Position numbers and translations under genes: made by a program. The notes beneath the pieces are model-generated. The model was not told where the DNA came from, did no database searches, and saw nothing but the letters and a program-made list of their open reading frames with translations. From the IMG/VR virus record IMGVR_UViG_3300025087_000123, positions 1 through 45,652 of that record: DNA of 45,652 bases; one strand, written 5' to 3'. Positions 23,620-33,833 of this stretch are shown piece by piece. This DNA comes from a virus. Each line of letters starts with the position of its first letter. Position 1 is the first letter of the stretch.

Positions 23620-24009
23620 ATGAGTAAAACCCACCAAGAACATCTTGCCCACATTGTAAATATAACAGAAAATCTTGATATGGAACAAGCTAATAGAGTA
23701 AGAACTGCTTTTATTAAAGACTTTGTAGGAAAAGGAACGTCTTTTCTCATCGGTCGTTTAGCCTCTATGTTTAAACTTACTATGATAGGTTCATCTATAG
23801 GATTTAGATTTACTGGAAATCCTCATGGATTTACAAAATATTTGTTGAAATCTTTTTTAGAAAAGAAGTTTGGTCCTGTAACGATAAGGACATATAAAAA
23901 TTTATTAGAGATCGTGATGACTCTAGATTTCACAAATAGTCCGGAGGTGAGAGAGCATATAAAACAAGATCTGGAAACTTTTAAGAAGAATAATGGGGAA
24001 AAAGAATAG
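23620..24009 (+). CDS. hypothetical protein directly before the tape measure
   Basis: The 129-aa protein is not recognised. It is helical with a central stretch FLIGRLASMFKLTMIGSSIGF that is hydrophobic but rich in charged flanks, so membrane insertion is uncertain. The end is acidic/lysine-rich. ATAGGAG lies before the ATG. Position suggests a tail assembly or tape-measure partner protein. Confidence 0.5.
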   Translation: MSKTHQEHLAHIVNITENLDMEQANRVRTAFIKDFVGKGTSFLIGRLASMFKLTMIGSSIGFRFTGNPHGFTKYLLKSFLEKKFGPVTIRTYKNLLEIVMTLDFTNSPEVREHIKQDLETFKKNNGEKE

Positions 24010-24067
24010 GGGTTTAAGACGGTTTTTAGAACCAATGTTTAAAATTTAAAGATGTGAGTATTTTAAT

Positions 24068-27000
24068 ATGCCTGGTCCAAATATACCTCCAAATATACCA
24101 CCTGATAATACGCCACCTGCTTCGAATACAGCCTCTATTTTGGAGTCATTACGTCAAAAAAAGGCATTAGATGACACCAAAAAAGCTAAAAGGGATTTAG
24201 ATATAGCTAGATCTAAACTAGAACGTGCAAAAGTTTCAAAAAATGAAATTTCTAAAAAGTCTGGTTTGGGTAAAACATCTACAGTTGACTTAGCTAATAT
24301 ATCTAAGGCAAATACAGCGGTGGTAGAGGCTGCCCGAAATGTAGATATTTTAACCAAGGCTTTTGAGGGTTATAGGAAAACATTAGGTACCGTTGTTAAA
24401 GATACGGGTGGTTTAGGTTTTGATAAAACATCACAAGACATAAAACTTTTTAATATGTCTTTGGAAAAAACACAAAAGAAATTATCTTTAACCAGGTCAG
24501 CGATTGATCTATACTCCAAAGCAGATAAAGCTACTGGAAGTACGGGCTTTGGTGGTTGGGGTGGTATAGTTACAGATGCTGCTGATCAAGCTGTAGAATC
24601 AGTAAAAAGGGCTGGATCTGAAACCGCTGCTTCTGCTGGAAAAACTTATTCACAAATAGCTCGACGGAGAAAGACTTATTTTTTAGAAAGTTTTGTATAT
24701 GGATCAGCTCTTACAAATTCTGTTAAAGCTACAACAGAAGCTATGGGAGATCAAAAATCAGTAACAGAATCTATGGTAGATAGTTTAAATGTGTTTGGCA
24801 CAAAATTATCTAATTTGGTTACTGGTCAACATGCTGTAGCTGATACATCAGGATCTATAGCAGATGGTTTGACAGGTATTGGAGAAACAGCTGCTACAAC
24901 AACAGTAAAATTAGCTTTATTGAAACCTAAATTTTATGGTACTGTCCAGATGATGAAGGCTGGTGGTATGGCCATAAAAGAAATATTCAAGAAAACAAAA
25001 GAATTAATACCAACCTTGACCGCAGCGGGGTTGGCATTAAAGGCCGTTTCTGATATTTCTGAATCAGGTGAATCTGCCTTAAAGAATTTTTATCGAGCTG
25101 GTGTAGAACCAGCTCCAAAGATGGCCAAAACTTTAGGTGAATTGTCCAAGCGTATGGGGACAAACATAAAGTTGAATGAGTTAGCAGCAAGGGCGGCAGT
25201 CGATTTAGGTATGGAATATGATCAGGTCAGAGAATATGCTCAAAAGTTACAATATGAACTAAATAATACAGATCCAGCTTTGTCTTCAGCAGAAGCTATG
25301 GCTAAATTGACCAAACAGACAATATTAGCAGCGAGAGCCCTGGAGATGGATGCTGGAGAAGCTATTCAGTTTGTGACAACCAGGACAAACAAATTTGGTG
25401 AGTCTTCTGAAGAAGCTGTGGGTCAACTGAAGGGGATAGTTGATCAGATAAGAAAGACAAATGATTCTGCATTAAAAGCCGGTTTTACTCGTGGTGATCT
25501 TTTTCCTGAAGATTTGAGTAAGCTTATAATTCAAGCTTCTAACGAGACTGGTGCTTATGGTCAAAATCTTGAATTATTGACTCATATATCCACAAAAACT
25601 TTTCAGACTGCTAAAAAAGCTGGAATGACCTATAATGAATCTGTAGAAGGTACTCAAGCAGTTATGAAAGCTTTGACGAGTACTGAAAATGAATTCTTGC
25701 GACAGGATGTTGGAACAAAGTTATATAAGAAGCTTATAGCAGGAGGAGATGCTTATATAGAGCAATTAGGTGATATAGCCCCAGAACAGAAAAAGAGATT
25801 AAGAGAAATAGTTGAAGATGTTAAAAATGGAAAATCTGCTACCTATGATGTTCAACAATCTATTTATAGCTATCTTTCACAAACTACAGAGGGTGTAAAA
25901 TTACAATTAGCAGATATGCAGAAGTTCGGTGATTCAGGCATCGGTGGAAAGATGCTGGAAAATTTATATGGTGTTTCTGCCTCGGGTTCTAAAACATTAC
26001 AAATGATGTCTCGCGGTGGTATGTTAAAAGGTCTTATCTCAGATTTTGAGTCTTTACGTGGTAAAAACAAAGGGATGTTAAGTGAGACAGAGGCTCAGAT
26101 GATGAGATGGCCTAAAACGTGGGCTGGAACATTTGCGGGCTATCTAAGTTCTATGGGTATGGATTTAGAAAAAGGACTTGTTGGGAGTCCTATTATGCAA
26201 TATTTACAGAGGGGTGAAGAAATAACAAACAACATTAAAGAAAGTATAATAGGAACTTTTAAAAATCCAGCTATTACAGCTACAATTGGTCTTTTGATGG
26301 CAGCCGGAACTGTTCTAGCCCCATTATTAGCCGGTAAGTTGGTGAAGAGTGTTACAGGTGTAGATATCACGGGTCATATAAAGAAAGGTGTTGTGGGTGG
26401 TTTTGAGAAGTCTAAAGAAATATATAGTAAGGTTAAGAATGAAGGTCTGAAAAAGACTTTATCTGATGGTGTCCAATGGGCAGGTAAAAAAAACAGAGAA
26501 GTCTATGGTAAATTAGCAAAGACTGGTCCTTTTAAAGCTATTATTGGTGTTGGTAATACTGTAGGAGATGCTATATCAAGTGCAATGAGAACCGCCGGTT
26601 CTTTTGTTGCTAAACAATTTTATAATGCTATCCATGGTAAAGGTATCACCGGAGCTAGAGAAAAATTAGGGAAGTTTGGAGAAAAGGCTAAGAATGTTGG
26701 AAAACAGGGTGTGGAAAAAGTAAGAAGTGGTCTTGGTCTATCAGAAAGAGGAAAATATGATAAAGGCGGTAGACGTGCTACACCTGAAGAAAGGGAAATG
26801 TTAAGAAGGACGGGTCTTCCCGGTTTTAATCATCCAGGTTTATCAGGTGAAGACATTTCTGGACGAGGGGGTAGGAATTCTTCGAGAAGGAGTAGCCTGA
26901 GTAATCTTGCAGATAAATCAAAAAAATTTGGTAGAAGGGGTTTGGATTCAGTTAATAAGTTTGGGAGAGGGGCTGAAGGGTTTGGTAAGAGAGGTCTTGG

Positions 27001-29707
27001 TGCTGTGGGTAAATTCGGTAAGGGATTAGGTGGCTTGGCATCTTCTGGGTTAAGCGCAGCGGTATTGGGTGGTAGTATGTTACTCGGTGGTGGATTGGAT
27101 ATGGGTGAGATGGAAAATATAAATCCTGTTGATGAAATTATTGGGGGATTGCAGGGAGGTGAGGGGGACGCTAAAGAGCATGAAAAGGCGGAGAAAAAAG
27201 AAGAGGCTAAAAAACGAAGGGTAGAAAAAAAGGAAGCATTAAAAGCCAGCTTATCTAGAGGGAAAGAATCGGTAAAAGGGTCATTAAAAGGTGCTTCTGA
27301 GGAGTTGAAGAGAATATCTGGGAGAGGTGCTGATCTTGTTTTAGGTGGGAGAGTAAATGTTGATGAAATGGTAGATTCACCTAGAAAACAGAGGATAATC
27401 GAGTTAAGACAGAAACAAGAAGAAAAGAAGGCATTAAAAGAAGCTCAATTGGTCGCTGATCGAGAAAAAAAACAAGCAGAGGCCGTAAAGAAAAAAGAAG
27501 CTAATATAGAGGCAAAAAAAGCCAGGGAAGTAAAAAAAGCCGAGAGAAAGGCAGCATTACAAAGATATAAGCAAAAATTATTACCAGACGGTGGTATTAA
27601 ACCTAGCAAATTAGGTTTTATGGGGAAAATATTTGGTGGTAAAAAGAGTGCTATACCATCAAAGGGGTTATCTTCTATAGCCATGAAAGGTTTGAAGTTT
27701 GGAGCAAAAGGTTTAGGTACTGCCGCGATGATGATACCTCTTGCTTCTTTATCTTCAACGGCTGAAGCCATACAAACTGGTGAAAAAGACAAATTAATAA
27801 AATCCCTGGGAGGTATGGCTGGGGGTATTGCTATGGGGGCAGCTATAGGGTCTGTTGTCCCTGTGGTAGGAACAATGATAGGTGGGACAATAGGTGCTTT
27901 TGCTGGAGAGGCTTTAACTGAAAAAATAATGGAGTTCGCTAAAGAGGGTTCTAAAACCCCAGATGAGAAGTTAGTTGCTTCAATAAGACAAAAGGTCAAA
28001 GAAGCTATCGCCAGTGAAAATATTGATCTTGGAAAATCAATAACAGAAACCATATCAAAAAATGTAAATCTTGAAAAAGATAAAAAATGGTATACTAAAT
28101 TTATGGAGGTCATTGTAGCCACAGCTGGTGCATCCGCAGATGATTTTTCTTCTATAGGAAAAGGTTCTATAGAAGATATGAAAAATGAAAAAAAGTTAAA
28201 AGAACAGATGGGTGAATCTGTAGATATCGGTAAAAACATCATAGAAGAGGTTAAATTAAGAGTATCTGAGAAAGAATCTGAGATAGAAAAGGGGAGTGCT
28301 AAAGTTATTGAGTTAAAGAAAAAGATATCTGAAGAAAAATATGGTTTTATGAAAGATGAGTATGAAAAGCAATTAGCTTCTGAGGAAGTTACTCTAAAAA
28401 ATAATCAGGAATCTTTAAAAGGCTTAAAAGTAAAGTCAGCTGATTATGCCAAAACTTTTGGGAATAAAGAGTATGAGAAAGCACAGGCAGATTATATAAA
28501 TGCTACGACTATTATAAGAGATATAGAAGAGAAGGCATTAGAGAAGAAAAACATAGCAGAGACGAAAAAAAAAGAATTTTTAGATAAGATGGCGGAGGCT
28601 CAAAAGATAGAAGATGAGCGTCAACGTAAATTAGCTGTTGATAAATTAATGATAGAGGATGCTCGATATGTAGAACAGGCAGATTTGGAGTCACGGGAGA
28701 TAAATGGAATATATGAAACTGCTAAAAAAACAAAAGAAGAATCAGAGCTTATTTTACAAGCACAGGTTGGTCGGGATGCTGTTAATAGATTGAATGCACA
28801 ATATATGGAGACAAAAGATAAAGCAGTTAAAGCACGAGAAGCATACAACAAAAAATGGAATGCTTCTGTAAATATAGAAAATGAAGTTGAAAAAGAAGCT
28901 GTACAAGCTAAGCTTAAAGAAGAAGAGGCCGAAATTATCCGATTAGAAGATACTGCTAAGGGGTTCAAGGATGCTGCTGTAGCAAAGACAAAGGAGCAGA
29001 ATACAACTTTAGCTAAACTTCAATATAAAGGTGCTGATGCTGAGACTTTAAAGAAGTTGGGTGTGACCCCAGAGAAGAAAAAAGGTGGGGGAAAGAAGGT
29101 AAAAACTCAAGGTTATTTGAGTATGAAAGATATCATAGCAGGTAGAACACCTGAAGAAGTTATAGCAGGTGCTAAAAAACAACCCCCTGTAGGTACAGTT
29201 GGTGTCTCTGGCTTAGAAAATAAGCCAGTTGCAAAGACGGATACTTCTCTATTACAAGAGACAAAAGACAGAACTTTTCAGAGTTTGCCCGATGATCTGA
29301 AAAGAGATGAGAGGTTTTTAGCCACTTTAACAGCTAATACAAATGCTCTGATAGCCAATAAAGAAGATATCTTACCCACTTTAGAAGATAAAGATAAAGC
29401 CGATTCTAAAAAAATTGCTACTGAGTGGGCTAAAAATGCAGCTACCTCCACATTAATGAGTAAAGAAGATCAAGATGCTGCTAAAGATGTTATATTAAGA
29501 AAAGAGAGAGAAGAAAGGCCGGGGTCTCTCATTGCTAAGAGAGAAGAGGCTAAAGAAAAAAATAACATTTTGAAAGAGATTGGGGCAGATGTTAAGAATG
29601 TTAATACAGCTGATGATTCGGCTATGATAAAATTTACAAATGTATCTCTAATGCTGGCCGCTTTCGGTAAAAAGACTGCTGAAATAGCACCAAGTCTCAC
29701 AGCATAA
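24068..29707 (+). CDS. tail tape measure protein
   Basis: The 1879-aa protein sets tail length and is probably ejected with the DNA. Evidence is its size, its place after tube and assembly genes, and composition: Lys/Glu/Ala-rich coiled coils (about residues 35-140, 1035-1175 and 1375-1645) plus glycine-alanine hydrophobic segments that could insert in the host membrane (about 732-756, 985-1010 and 1246-1281, the last with GGMAGGIAMGAAIGSVVPVV). The start is Pro-rich (MPGPNIPPNIPPDNTPP). I see no lysozyme or peptidase motif. GATGTGAG precedes the ATG. Confidence 0.85.
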   Translation: MPGPNIPPNIPPDNTPPASNTASILESLRQKKALDDTKKAKRDLDIARSKLERAKVSKNEISKKSGLGKTSTVDLANISKANTAVVEAARNVDILTKAFEGYRKTLGTVVKDTGGLGFDKTSQDIKLFNMSLEKTQKKLSLTRSAIDLYSKADKATGSTGFGGWGGIVTDAADQAVESVKRAGSETAASAGKTYSQIARRRKTYFLESFVYGSALTNSVKATTEAMGDQKSVTESMVDSLNVFGTKLSNLVTGQHAVADTSGSIADGLTGIGETAATTTVKLALLKPKFYGTVQMMKAGGMAIKEIFKKTKELIPTLTAAGLALKAVSDISESGESALKNFYRAGVEPAPKMAKTLGELSKRMGTNIKLNELAARAAVDLGMEYDQVREYAQKLQYELNNTDPALSSAEAMAKLTKQTILAARALEMDAGEAIQFVTTRTNKFGESSEEAVGQLKGIVDQIRKTNDSALKAGFTRGDLFPEDLSKLIIQASNETGAYGQNLELLTHISTKTFQTAKKAGMTYNESVEGTQAVMKALTSTENEFLRQDVGTKLYKKLIAGGDAYIEQLGDIAPEQKKRLREIVEDVKNGKSATYDVQQSIYSYLSQTTEGVKLQLADMQKFGDSGIGGKMLENLYGVSASGSKTLQMMSRGGMLKGLISDFESLRGKNKGMLSETEAQMMRWPKTWAGTFAGYLSSMGMDLEKGLVGSPIMQYLQRGEEITNNIKESIIGTFKNPAITATIGLLMAAGTVLAPLLAGKLVKSVTGVDITGHIKKGVVGGFEKSKEIYSKVKNEGLKKTLSDGVQWAGKKNREVYGKLAKTGPFKAIIGVGNTVGDAISSAMRTAGSFVAKQFYNAIHGKGITGAREKLGKFGEKAKNVGKQGVEKVRSGLGLSERGKYDKGGRRATPEEREMLRRTGLPGFNHPGLSGEDISGRGGRNSSRRSSLSNLADKSKKFGRRGLDSVNKFGRGAEGFGKRGLGAVGKFGKGLGGLASSGLSAAVLGGSMLLGGGLDMGEMENINPVDEIIGGLQGGEGDAKEHEKAEKKEEAKKRRVEKKEALKASLSRGKESVKGSLKGASEELKRISGRGADLVLGGRVNVDEMVDSPRKQRIIELRQKQEEKKALKEAQLVADREKKQAEAVKKKEANIEAKKAREVKKAERKAALQRYKQKLLPDGGIKPSKLGFMGKIFGGKKSAIPSKGLSSIAMKGLKFGAKGLGTAAMMIPLASLSSTAEAIQTGEKDKLIKSLGGMAGGIAMGAAIGSVVPVVGTMIGGTIGAFAGEALTEKIMEFAKEGSKTPDEKLVASIRQKVKEAIASENIDLGKSITETISKNVNLEKDKKWYTKFMEVIVATAGASADDFSSIGKGSIEDMKNEKKLKEQMGESVDIGKNIIEEVKLRVSEKESEIEKGSAKVIELKKKISEEKYGFMKDEYEKQLASEEVTLKNNQESLKGLKVKSADYAKTFGNKEYEKAQADYINATTIIRDIEEKALEKKNIAETKKKEFLDKMAEAQKIEDERQRKLAVDKLMIEDARYVEQADLESREINGIYETAKKTKEESELILQAQVGRDAVNRLNAQYMETKDKAVKAREAYNKKWNASVNIENEVEKEAVQAKLKEEEAEIIRLEDTAKGFKDAAVAKTKEQNTTLAKLQYKGADAETLKKLGVTPEKKKGGGKKVKTQGYLSMKDIIAGRTPEEVIAGAKKQPPVGTVGVSGLENKPVAKTDTSLLQETKDRTFQSLPDDLKRDERFLATLTANTNALIANKEDILPTLEDKDKADSKKIATEWAKNAATSTLMSKEDQDAAKDVILRKEREERPGSLIAKREEAKEKNNILKEIGADVKNVNTADDSAMIKFTNVSLMLAAFGKKTAEIAPSLTA

Positions 29708-29743
29708 TTGAGATATAATAACAATTAATAAATGAGGTATACG

Positions 29744-29968
29744 ATGTCACAAGTATTAGATACAGCTCTTAAAAACGGCGTATGTAAAGTTAAATTAAGT
29801 GCAACAGGAGAGGTTAGAATTAATGTTCATGGTGGTAATCCTCCATCTCTTGTTATTGAACATGGAAAAGTCTATAATCTTTTAGAATATTATACTGTTT
29901 CTCAGATAAAAAAATCTAATTTAGGTTCTTTTGTTATGTCTAAAAGGGTTTCTATTTTACCGTCATGA
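29744..29968 (+). CDS. small hypothetical protein, 74 aa
   Basis: The product starts MSQVLDTALKNGVCKVKLSA and is beta-rich throughout, with no cysteine pair or membrane segment. I chose ATG 29744 because TGAGGT lies just upstream; an in-frame ATG at 29732 lacks one. Its TGA overlaps the HNH gene start (ATGA at 29965-29968). It may be a small baseplate or tail protein; the function is unknown. Confidence 0.55.
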   Translation: MSQVLDTALKNGVCKVKLSATGEVRINVHGGNPPSLVIEHGKVYNLLEYYTVSQIKKSNLGSFVMSKRVSILPS

Positions 29969-30465
29969 GCACTTCTCTATCAGGTGTGATAAAGTGTTAT
30001 GTATGTTTATCTCAGATGAGAGTTGAGTTAGCCCATGAACATCATATAATACCAAGGGCATCATCAGCAGTTGATTCGGTTTCTTTTAATAGTACCGAAA
30101 ATACCGTATGGTTATGCCCTAATTGTCACGGCAACCTTCATCGAATAGCAGATAAGCTGTTACATAAGAAGAGTTCTGAGGCGGTTGATTTGGCTACATC
30201 TGCCTATCCAGAAGTTAATAAAAGAGGTAAGATCATAGCTTTGGCTAAAAATGTGGTTGAATACACCATAATGCGCGGGAATTTACCTTCTGAAGAATTT
30301 GATGAGTTAGATCACCATATCGATATAACACTCCCAAATAAAGTTTATACAGTCTATAAAGATTTAGCGTCCGAGCATAAACATAATGGGAGAAAGGTCG
30401 GGGTGGCTAGATTGATAAGAGCATTATTAATACAATATGCTAGAAAGTATAGGAGTGATCTATGA
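29965..30465 (+). CDS. HNH endonuclease-like protein
   Basis: The 166-aa protein has an HNH/zinc arrangement: a first knuckle CYVC (residues 12-15), the catalytic strand ELAHEHHIIPRA (about 25-36), and NTVWLCPNCHGNLHRI (about 48-63) with the second CxxC and final His. This is the McrA-like HNH layout. The C-terminal half is helical (GVARLIRALLIQYARKYRSD) and may bind DNA. It is tied by ATGA overlaps to both neighbours, so it looks like a settled operon member rather than a recent free-standing homing gene. A packaging-linked role is possible but it lies far from the terminase. Confidence 0.8.
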   Translation: MSTSLSGVIKCYVCLSQMRVELAHEHHIIPRASSAVDSVSFNSTENTVWLCPNCHGNLHRIADKLLHKKSSEAVDLATSAYPEVNKRGKIIALAKNVVEYTIMRGNLPSEEFDELDHHIDITLPNKVYTVYKDLASEHKHNGRKVGVARLIRALLIQYARKYRSDL

Positions 30466-32633
30466 GTATTAATGAGCAAAATAAACAACTTCCAGGTGTA
30501 AATTATAATGCATCTCTGGGCCCTGATGATCTAACTTACGCCCAAGGTTGTTTACAGGAGGAAATTACAGAAAGGGAGAAATTATCTATTGGGGATTTTG
30601 GTTCAGATCCTAATTATGGTATCGTCTATTCTCAAGATCCTTCTGTGAGTATTATCGGGTCATTTCCATTCTATGTCTCTCAAAATGAAGATAATGCTTT
30701 TAGATTGGATATTACTCCAGGGACAGCAGTTACTCCATCAGGTATGAGAATTGTTTTAGATGAAATTTATAGAGGTCTATATCTTGTTACCACAGTTCAT
30801 GGGAGTGTAAATGTTGTTTATATAGAGTATGATACAGAGGGAGTCGGGTCTATTCAAAATAGGTTTAATGTTAGGGAAGATATTAGGAGAATTATTGCTA
30901 CTGGTGTTTTTTTATTGAAGATAGTAACAATCTCAGATTGGGAGTCGTGGAGTGCTGATGAGAAAAAGCATCTTATTCCCCTGGCGGTTATAACAATTAC
31001 ACGGGTTTCAGGTGTGTTAACCCCTAATATAGATATGTCTCGTACTAATTATACCTGGAATAGGCCGTGGTTTTCCGTGGTTGATTATAGACATAGATTA
31101 CAAGTAGGAACGGGATCTATAAGTACCCCACATAGAATTTCATTAAATGATCTATCTGCCGGTGATTTCACAATTTGGCAGTTACTATTTTCTAAAGGTG
31201 TTTTGATAGCAAAAGATAGGGATATGCCCAATGTTATAGGCAGAATTTCAACTGTAGAGATAACAACTACTATGGGAAAATATGACTCTGATGGGTCTGT
31301 AACGGGACGACCGGGTTGGAAATATCTAGAAGTGGGAGCTTACCCCATACATTTGGGGATTGCTAAGGATACAGAGAGTGCAGATGCACCTATATTGATT
31401 GACCAAGTCCCTCGTAGGAATATTATAATGTGGCCAAGCGATTATACTTATCCAAATACCTTTGTTTTATATTATAGCATGGTATGTGGGGGTGAGCCGC
31501 CATTAACTCCTTTATCTAATCAAGTAGAACTTGAATTCAGACAATTAATCACAACAGATGAGATTGCTATAACAACAGGGAAGGCAATATCATCTTTTTT
31601 AGGTAGGACTGTAAATTTAGATCGATATATGCCCATACCGTTAAGATTAAAGGTTTTGGCGACAGAAACAGAGTTGATTGCTAATCCACAGGTGATATTG
31701 TGTTATACAAGATTAGAGGATTCTGGTGCATCAATAAATGTTTCTATTACACAGATAACATATGCAAAGATAAAAATTGGGTTAACCGGGGCGGTTAAAG
31801 GTTCTGAGAATTTCAAGATAAATTTTACGTTGACGGGTTTAGATGTTAATGGAGACAGTCAACAAGAAACTTTAGAATTTGGACCTTCGTGGGAAGATCA
31901 TTCTTCTGTAGCGACAGATATGAAAGCATTACAGTTCTTGATATCGAGTAACATTTATTCTCAATTATTATCGGTGACGATAAACAGTCGTGTTGATGAT
32001 GGGAGTAATTCAGCATTTATCATCTATGCTTGTCTGTTAACAAATACAACGATAGAAAAACAAGATTATTTAGCCCTGGCCGATATAATCTGGGATGGAA
32101 CGAGAGCTTTAAAAGTTTATGATATTAGAAATATCAAAAAGGGTGTAGATAAAAATATGATTGAGGGGGTAGAAGTTGGTTTAGCAGCATTGGCCATGTC
32201 TCCTTCAGTTTCTATACCATCAGGGTCTGTTTTTGATTATTGTCTTGTGGAAGATTGTTCTAATTATAGTTATATTGATCTATGTCAATCTACCCCACAG
32301 CATCCTGATGAGGGAATGACCTCTTTTTCTGTAGACAGTTCTGATCTTAATTGTGTTTATTACTCTCGGGTATTTGGGCCAAAAAACACTGTTAAATTAG
32401 CAGCTTCTGAAATTATACCTTATGGGTTGGAAGGATCGTCTTTTTCTGTTCAAGTTAGATATAGAAGAATAGATACTTCTATGTGGGCAAGTTGGAGGTC
32501 AATGTCTGAATCATTGGGGAGTTTTGGGAGAGTAGGCTATGTGTTTCCAGCACCCTATCCTGTATTTGTTCAATTTAAGATAGTAGGTACAATAAAAGGT
32601 TTTGGAATGATATTTTATGGAAGTTTGACTTGA
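30462..32633 (+). CDS. probable baseplate or tail fibre structural protein
   Basis: The 723-aa protein is almost entirely beta-rich and begins MSINEQNKQLPGVNYNASLG. The segment FRLDITPGTAVTPSGMRIVL (about residues 84-103) resembles N-terminal domains of baseplate wedge or fibre proteins that join fibre to baseplate. The end (GSSFSVQVRYRRIDTSMWAS and VFVQFKIVGTIKGFGMIF) looks like a jelly-roll-type domain. It starts in an ATGA overlap with the HNH gene. Its stop codon abuts the stop of the convergent minus-strand gene with no gap. Confidence 0.6.
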   Translation: MSINEQNKQLPGVNYNASLGPDDLTYAQGCLQEEITEREKLSIGDFGSDPNYGIVYSQDPSVSIIGSFPFYVSQNEDNAFRLDITPGTAVTPSGMRIVLDEIYRGLYLVTTVHGSVNVVYIEYDTEGVGSIQNRFNVREDIRRIIATGVFLLKIVTISDWESWSADEKKHLIPLAVITITRVSGVLTPNIDMSRTNYTWNRPWFSVVDYRHRLQVGTGSISTPHRISLNDLSAGDFTIWQLLFSKGVLIAKDRDMPNVIGRISTVEITTTMGKYDSDGSVTGRPGWKYLEVGAYPIHLGIAKDTESADAPILIDQVPRRNIIMWPSDYTYPNTFVLYYSMVCGGEPPLTPLSNQVELEFRQLITTDEIAITTGKAISSFLGRTVNLDRYMPIPLRLKVLATETELIANPQVILCYTRLEDSGASINVSITQITYAKIKIGLTGAVKGSENFKINFTLTGLDVNGDSQQETLEFGPSWEDHSSVATDMKALQFLISSNIYSQLLSVTINSRVDDGSNSAFIIYACLLTNTTIEKQDYLALADIIWDGTRALKVYDIRNIKKGVDKNMIEGVEVGLAALAMSPSVSIPSGSVFDYCLVEDCSNYSYIDLCQSTPQHPDEGMTSFSVDSSDLNCVYYSRVFGPKNTVKLAASEIIPYGLEGSSFSVQVRYRRIDTSMWASWRSMSESLGSFGRVGYVFPAPYPVFVQFKIVGTIKGFGMIFYGSLT

Positions 32634-33377
32634 TTAAAAACCGGAAGCATCTCTCATAACTGTAGATGTTACTTCTAATCCAGAAGTGAGATTTATAGCT
32701 AATAAATAACCTTTATCAATCAGATCAGCTAAAACCATACGAACTGCCGCTTCTGAGCCATCATTTAAAGTAGCACTAGATATATATGTTCCTTCATGAT
32801 TACCAATAACAGCCCTTCTAGGACCGGTTATTAAATCTCTTTCGGATGGATCAACATATAAATAAGGTGTTTTCGATAAAAATCTATCTCTTTCTAATAC
32901 TCCAGAGGAAGCATGAAAATAAAGATGGGTAAGAAATTTTTCTAAATTTGTTTCAGCTTGATAGACAGAGGCTAGGGGATAATAACTATAATATAGATCT
33001 AGGACATCTGTATCTCTATCAAGATGAAAAACAAATTGATTGCTAGAGTTTACTTGAAAATTATATGCTGAATAAGCCATACTTTTTGTTAACCATTTAG
33101 AGATGGTGGTGTCATAAACCCTAATACTTTTTTCTACACATACCTGGTTTGCAGCTTGAATAATTGGATATCCGGGGGGTGTTGTTAGAGTGGCTGTTGC
33201 ACCAGATTCTGTAACACTTACTGTAGAACTGGCTTCTCTTCTTCGAGCATTTCCTAAAGCGGTATTGCTCGCTGATGCACTTCCTGAATGACCATGATAT
33301 TTTTGGACAGAGGGTATAAGATCAGCTATTGTATTAGCATGTTCTAGATAAAGCTTAAAATATATTATAAAAGACAT
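32634..33377 (-). CDS. probable virion structural protein
   Basis: The 247-aa protein has a Ser/Ala-rich N-terminal third (HGHSGSASASNTALGNARRR, ASSTVSVTESGATATLTTPP) and strand-rich middle (YNFQVNSSNQFVFHLDRDTD). It looks like a virion surface or tail-associated protein, but no motif names it. AAGGAGAC precedes the ATG. It is last in the minus-strand block and stops exactly where the plus-strand baseplate gene stops (32633/32634). Confidence 0.5.
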   Translation of the reverse strand: MSFIIYFKLYLEHANTIADLIPSVQKYHGHSGSASASNTALGNARRREASSTVSVTESGATATLTTPPGYPIIQAANQVCVEKSIRVYDTTISKWLTKSMAYSAYNFQVNSSNQFVFHLDRDTDVLDLYYSYYPLASVYQAETNLEKFLTHLYFHASSGVLERDRFLSKTPYLYVDPSERDLITGPRRAVIGNHEGTYISSATLNDGSEAAVRMVLADLIDKGYLLAINLTSGLEVTSTVMRDASGF

Positions 33378-33394
33378 TTTTGTCTCCTTGAAAA

Positions 33395-33787
33395 CTACTT
33401 GTTATTTTGCAGAGAGTTTTTCTTCTGAACCAATTTTTTCTTTTTATTTCTGAGAACTTCCAACTTTTTTTCTTTTTCTTTTAGGGTTGTATTTAATGTA
33501 TCAACTTTTTTTCTCAAAGGGGCAAGGGCTTGTTCACTTTTCCCCTTTTCTTTTAATATATTTATCTTTTTGTATATTTGTTTTTTATTTTTTCTAATAT
33601 ACATAATGTCTTTATAAACACTTTTTATAGCACCAATTATTGAAATAATTAATAGAGCGATTTTACCAATGGCCTTTAATGTGTCCACAACAGTAGCTTC
33701 TTTTTGTTGTAATCCTTCAAGAAAAGAGGCTTCTTTATGACGTTTTTGGTTAATTAACTCTTCTTTTAATATTTTTAGGTTTGGCAT
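33395..33787 (-). CDS. small membrane/coiled-coil protein with N-terminal helical motif
   Basis: The 130-aa protein starts MPNLKILKEELINQKRHKEA then SFLEGLQQ, followed by a transmembrane segment (IGKIALLIISIIGAIKSVY, about residues 42-60) and a long basic coiled coil (KKVDTLNTTLKEKEKKLEVL). I chose ATG 33787 over the TTG at 33805 because TGGAT lies upstream and the N-terminal helix then matches that of the adjacent gene at 34199. The function is unknown. Confidence 0.55.
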   Translation of the reverse strand: MPNLKILKEELINQKRHKEASFLEGLQQKEATVVDTLKAIGKIALLIISIIGAIKSVYKDIMYIRKNKKQIYKKINILKEKGKSEQALAPLRKKVDTLNTTLKEKEKKLEVLRNKKKKLVQKKNSLQNNK

Positions 33788-33833
33788 AACATTATCCAGT
33801 AACAATCTTTAATTGTCAATACAATACTTTTTC

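Noticed and set aside
27445-28242. 265-codon minus-strand ORF inside the tape measure gene
   Set aside because: It is antisense to a coiled-coil-rich coding region, has a low-complexity Phe/Ser/Ala-rich translation, and shows no ribosome-binding site or family pattern.
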